Shown: one piece after another, positions 61,827 to 64,000 of the stretch
Position numbering within the stretch: position 1 is the first letter of the stretch
Layout: each line of letters begins with the position of its first letter
Source of the DNA: an uncultured eubacterium 1-6
GTDB taxonomy: Bacteria; Bacillota; Clostridia; Lachnospirales; Lachnospiraceae
Direction: 5' to 3'
Length of the DNA stretch: 64,000 nt
Assembly: GCA_903789595.1 (NCBI GenBank)
Contig: CAIFEZ010000015.1
Location: 1-64,000, forward strand
Notes under the pieces: model-generated
Database searches by the model: none
The model's input: the letters and a program-made list of their open reading frames with translations, nothing else
Told to the model about the DNA's origin: nothing
Position numbers and translations under genes: made by a program

Positions 61827-61864
61827 AAGAACCGGAACTGCATGCTGGAGCAGTTCCGGTTCTT
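61827..61864. repeat. Perfect 14-bp inverted repeat
   Basis: AAGAACCGGAACTG (61827-61840) and CAGTTCCGGTTCTT (61851-61864), without a clear T run on either strand. Confidence 0.7.
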
Positions 61865-62144
61865 ACTTTATAAGCTCTTCGAAAACGCAGACATGTCGCC
61901 TTTCGCGAAGCGAGCGTAAGAAACCGTTGCGATTTCGAAGCCAACAGGTATGACTGCACACCCGAAGAGCGTGCAAGGCCGGTGCTATGGCTTTGCGACG
62001 ACAACAGGCATGAACACGAAGGGACGCGTGAGCGACTGAATGCAATTCCCCCGGAGACGAATACGCCTCCGGGGGATGTTCACTTTGTATAGACTGTGCT
62101 GCGGGCAGGACTCGCAGCACAGAGCAATCCGCAACTTATACAGT
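61865..62144. repeat. 280-bp TIR-bounded structured repeat, family 3 copy 2
   Basis: Starts ACTTTATAAGCTCTTCG and ends CTTATACAGT (62144), the same inverted ends as copy 1 at 3793-4068. Shared internal blocks GCGACGACAACAGG and GAGCAATCCGCA are in the same order, and a CCCCCGGAGACG-type strong hairpin (about 62046-62080) is unique to this copy. It lies between purC and the aspartate-type aminotransferase. Confidence 0.7.
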
Positions 62145-62186
62145 TTGTGACACCATGTATCGCCCGAGTGTTTATTGTGTAAATGT

Positions 62187-63476
62187 TTACTGCATCTCAG
62201 AATAGATCTTCTTCGCGCTTACCAGCTTTACGCAGAGCGCAAAGAGCCTTGCCGCCGTCTTCAGATCCTCGATCGGCGGATAGGTCGGCGCAATACGGAT
62301 ATTGGAGTCGTGCGGATCCTTTCCATATGGCCATGTAGCTCCGGCGCCTGTCATCTGGACGCCCGCCTTCTTGCACTTTCCCACAATTTCCTTCGCGCAG
62401 CCGTCCAGGGAGTCAAAGCTGATGAAATAACCGCCCTTCGGCATCGTCCATGTGCCGATCTCCAGACCGGACAGCTCCTCGTCGAGGATCTGCTCCACAG
62501 CCTCGAACTTCGGACGGATGATGTCCGCCTGCTTTCTCATGTGCTCAACCATGCCGTGAATATCCTTGAAGAACCGCACATGGCGGAGCTGATTGACCTT
62601 GTCATGTCCGATCGTCTGGTGCTTCATGGTTTCCAGAATATCCTTCATGTTGTTCGGTGATGTCGCCATCGCGGCGATACCGCTGCCCGGGAAGGTGATC
62701 TTGGAGGTAGACGCGAACTTGTATACGAGATCCGGATTGCCAGCGCGCTTGCACTCGGCCAGAATCTCAATCAGATAGTCCTGCTTGTCGTCGTAGAGAT
62801 GATGGATTCCGTAGGCGTTGTCCCAGAAAATCCGGAAGTCCTTTGCCGCAGGCTTCAGTCTGGCAAACCTGCGCACCGTGTCGTCGGAATAGGAGTATCC
62901 CTGCGGGTTCGAGTACTTCGGAACACACCAGATACCCTTAATCGAATCATCATTTGCGACAAGATTCTCGATCATGTCCATATCCGGGCCGGTCGGTGAC
63001 ATCGGAACCGGTATCATCTCAAAGCCGAAGTATTCCGTGATTCCGAAATGCCGGTCATATCCCGGAACCGGACAGAGCCATTTCACCTTGTCCAGTTTGC
63101 ACCACGGCGTATTACCCATGATTCCGTGGGAATAAGCGCGTGAAATCGTGTCATACATTACATTCAGGGAGGAGTTTCCGTAGATGATGATATCGTCCGG
63201 ATTGTTCTCCATCATGTCGCCGATCAGAACCTTTGCCTCGTGTATGCCGGTCAGCACGCCGTAGTTTCTGCAGTCCGTGCCGTCCTCACACGTAAGATCC
63301 GCGCCGGATGTAAGAGCGTCCATCAGTCCCATCGAAAGATCCAGCTGCTCCTTGCAGGGCTTTCCGCGGGCCATGTTCAGGTTCAGTTCCATTCCCTGGT
63401 ACTTCTTGTACTGTTTTCTGAGTAATTCGATCTCCGATGCAAGCTCTTCCTTGCTCATTTCCTTGTAAGGCTTCAT
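62187..63476 (-). CDS. Aminotransferase class I, subgroup Ic (aspartate-type)
   Basis: A 429-residue PLP enzyme. It has KFASTSKITFPGSGIA (PLP lysine), FWDNAYGIHHL, GIWCVPKYSNPQGY and the C-terminal SNIRIAPTYPPIEDL, matching the PF12897-type subgroup of aspartate aminotransferases. A transamination role is firm; whether aspartate is the donor is likely but not proven. The ATG at 63476 has a ribosome-like GGAGTACAGG. It is followed by the family 3 copy. Confidence 0.9.
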   Translation of the reverse strand: MKPYKEMSKEELASEIELLRKQYKKYQGMELNLNMARGKPCKEQLDLSMGLMDALTSGADLTCEDGTDCRNYGVLTGIHEAKVLIGDMMENNPDDIIIYGNSSLNVMYDTISRAYSHGIMGNTPWCKLDKVKWLCPVPGYDRHFGITEYFGFEMIPVPMSPTGPDMDMIENLVANDDSIKGIWCVPKYSNPQGYSYSDDTVRRFARLKPAAKDFRIFWDNAYGIHHLYDDKQDYLIEILAECKRAGNPDLVYKFASTSKITFPGSGIAAMATSPNNMKDILETMKHQTIGHDKVNQLRHVRFFKDIHGMVEHMRKQADIIRPKFEAVEQILDEELSGLEIGTWTMPKGGYFISFDSLDGCAKEIVGKCKKAGVQMTGAGATWPYGKDPHDSNIRIAPTYPPIEDLKTAARLFALCVKLVSAKKIYSEMQ

Positions 63477-63822
63477 ATCCTGTACTCCTTCCGATCCGAT
63501 GCGGTTTTTCTGATCTCGTCCGAAAAAACAGCGGATGCAGCCCCGCCTTTTTCAGACCACCGGAAAGTATTATAACACCGCAATGCAAGTATTGCACCAG
63601 TATCTTGCAAAATTGTGGATAATACACAGGTAAAAACGGTCGGAAAAGAATTTTTTGTTCATTTAATATTCATCGTCCTGCGTGTTCCGCACACGACTGA
63701 CAGAGTATTCCTTTTTAGAACAGTATACGATTTTTAGAACAGTATCCGGTTTTTAGAACGGTATCCGGTTTTTTAGAGCAGTATACTGTTTTTAGAGTAT
63801 AGTGCCGATATGGATTGTTCCT
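63477..63822. other. Intergenic region with DnaA box and 19-bp repeats
   Basis: About 345 bp without a gene. It contains TGTGGATAA (63614-63622), the complement of a perfect DnaA box, and the 19-bp repeat array at 63712-63804. Confidence 0.6.
63712..63804. repeat. Five tandem repeats of 19-20 bp
   Basis: Units at 63712, 63731, 63750, 63769 and 63789, consensus TTTTTAGAACAGTATCCGG; the fourth has CAGTATACTG, a palindrome. They lie upstream of the aspartate-type aminotransferase and downstream of the pgeF-like gene. Confidence 0.85.
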
Positions 63823-64000
63823 TCACTTCAGCATCAGGAATGCTCCCAGGTTGCCCCGCATTCCGTGGCTGGCTCTGTGTGAATACAGAATCTCAGGATT
63901 GCAGCAGGTGCACACCCCGGTTACCGAGATGTGTTCCGGCAGAACCCCGGCATCCTCGAGAACGATCCGGTTCGTCTTCCAGAGATCCAGCTGATAATGT
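63823..64000 (-). CDS. pgeF: PgeF/YfiH-like polyphenol oxidase family protein (5' end cut by window)
   Basis: Only the last 58 codons are in view: HYQLDLWKTNRIVLEDAGV, then VTGVCTCCNPEILYSHRAS and HGMRGNLGAFLMLK stop. The CTxCNP...SHR end is typical of the laccase-domain YfiH family, which in E. coli (PgeF) removes wrong amino acids from peptidoglycan precursors. It is read leftward into the window; the rest is beyond 64000. Confidence 0.85.
   Translation of the reverse strand, partial: HYQLDLWKTNRIVLEDAGVLPEHISVTGVCTCCNPEILYSHRASHGMRGNLGAFLMLK

Noticed and set aside
1..64000. tRNA or rRNA genes
   Set aside because: I looked for GTTCGAATCC-type T-loops with CCA ends and for conserved rRNA segments and found none with a plausible fold.

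Overview
The window is a contiguous stretch of a Gram-positive anaerobic Firmicutes chromosome, most likely a gut Lachnospiraceae or close relative. The clues are a moderately high GC content, AddAB instead of RecBCD, paired GlgC/GlgD, an FMN-type enoyl-ACP reductase (FabK), HrcA-type CIRCE operators, OhrR, NiaR, a DUF4250 protein and an LtaS-like sulfatase. I see no phage, conjugative element, transposase, rRNA, tRNA or CRISPR array. It holds 53 supportable genes, including one broken gene and one cut by the right edge.

Layout. 0.4-5.3 kb: an L,D-transpeptidase, thioredoxin, then CIRCE-controlled Hsp20 and a J-domain protein. 5.4-10.3 kb: a three-gene operon (SDR dehydrogenase, GcvT-like folate methyltransferase, uncharacterised two-domain Cys protein) with a divergent PucR-type regulator. 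This is the best candidate for an undescribed catabolic (demethylation) system. 10.4-23.4 kb: trmB, an aminotransferase, addA/addB, hslO, a methyltransferase and small proteins. 23.6-29.4 kb: CIRCE-controlled clpB, a GNAT protein, a hydrolase and a DUF2156 protein. 30-32.3 kb: a PadR / HAAS-membrane / DUF4097 operon behind two unusual repeat arrays. 32.5-37.6 kb: a GH2 glycosidase and the glycogen genes glgC (single-base frameshift) and glgD. 37.6-39.9 kb: ferredoxin, OhrR, NiaR and an AraC regulator. 40.4-51.3 kb: a complete type II fatty-acid operon read right to left (acpP, accB, accC, a fused accDA, fabH, fabK, fabD, fabG, fabF, fabZ, then a FabT-like MarR gene). 51.6-64 kb: AEC transporter, Crp/Fnr regulator, YqeY, PTS-IIC-like membrane protein, LTA-synthase-like sulfatase, HAD phosphatase, CDF metal exporter, purC, an aspartate-type aminotransferase and the end of a pgeF-like gene.

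The striking non-coding property is repeat density. At least nine short tandem arrays (16 to 62 bp periods) and three dispersed inverted-repeat families sit almost entirely in intergenic DNA. Several coincide with promoters, for example a 17-bp array in which every unit carries a -35-like hexamer. There is also a cluster of four DnaA-box-like 9-mers with no replication gene nearby.

Limits: all functional names come from reading protein motifs by eye; no database search was run. Start codons were chosen from ribosome binding sites and family N-termini, and several differ from the longest open frame.
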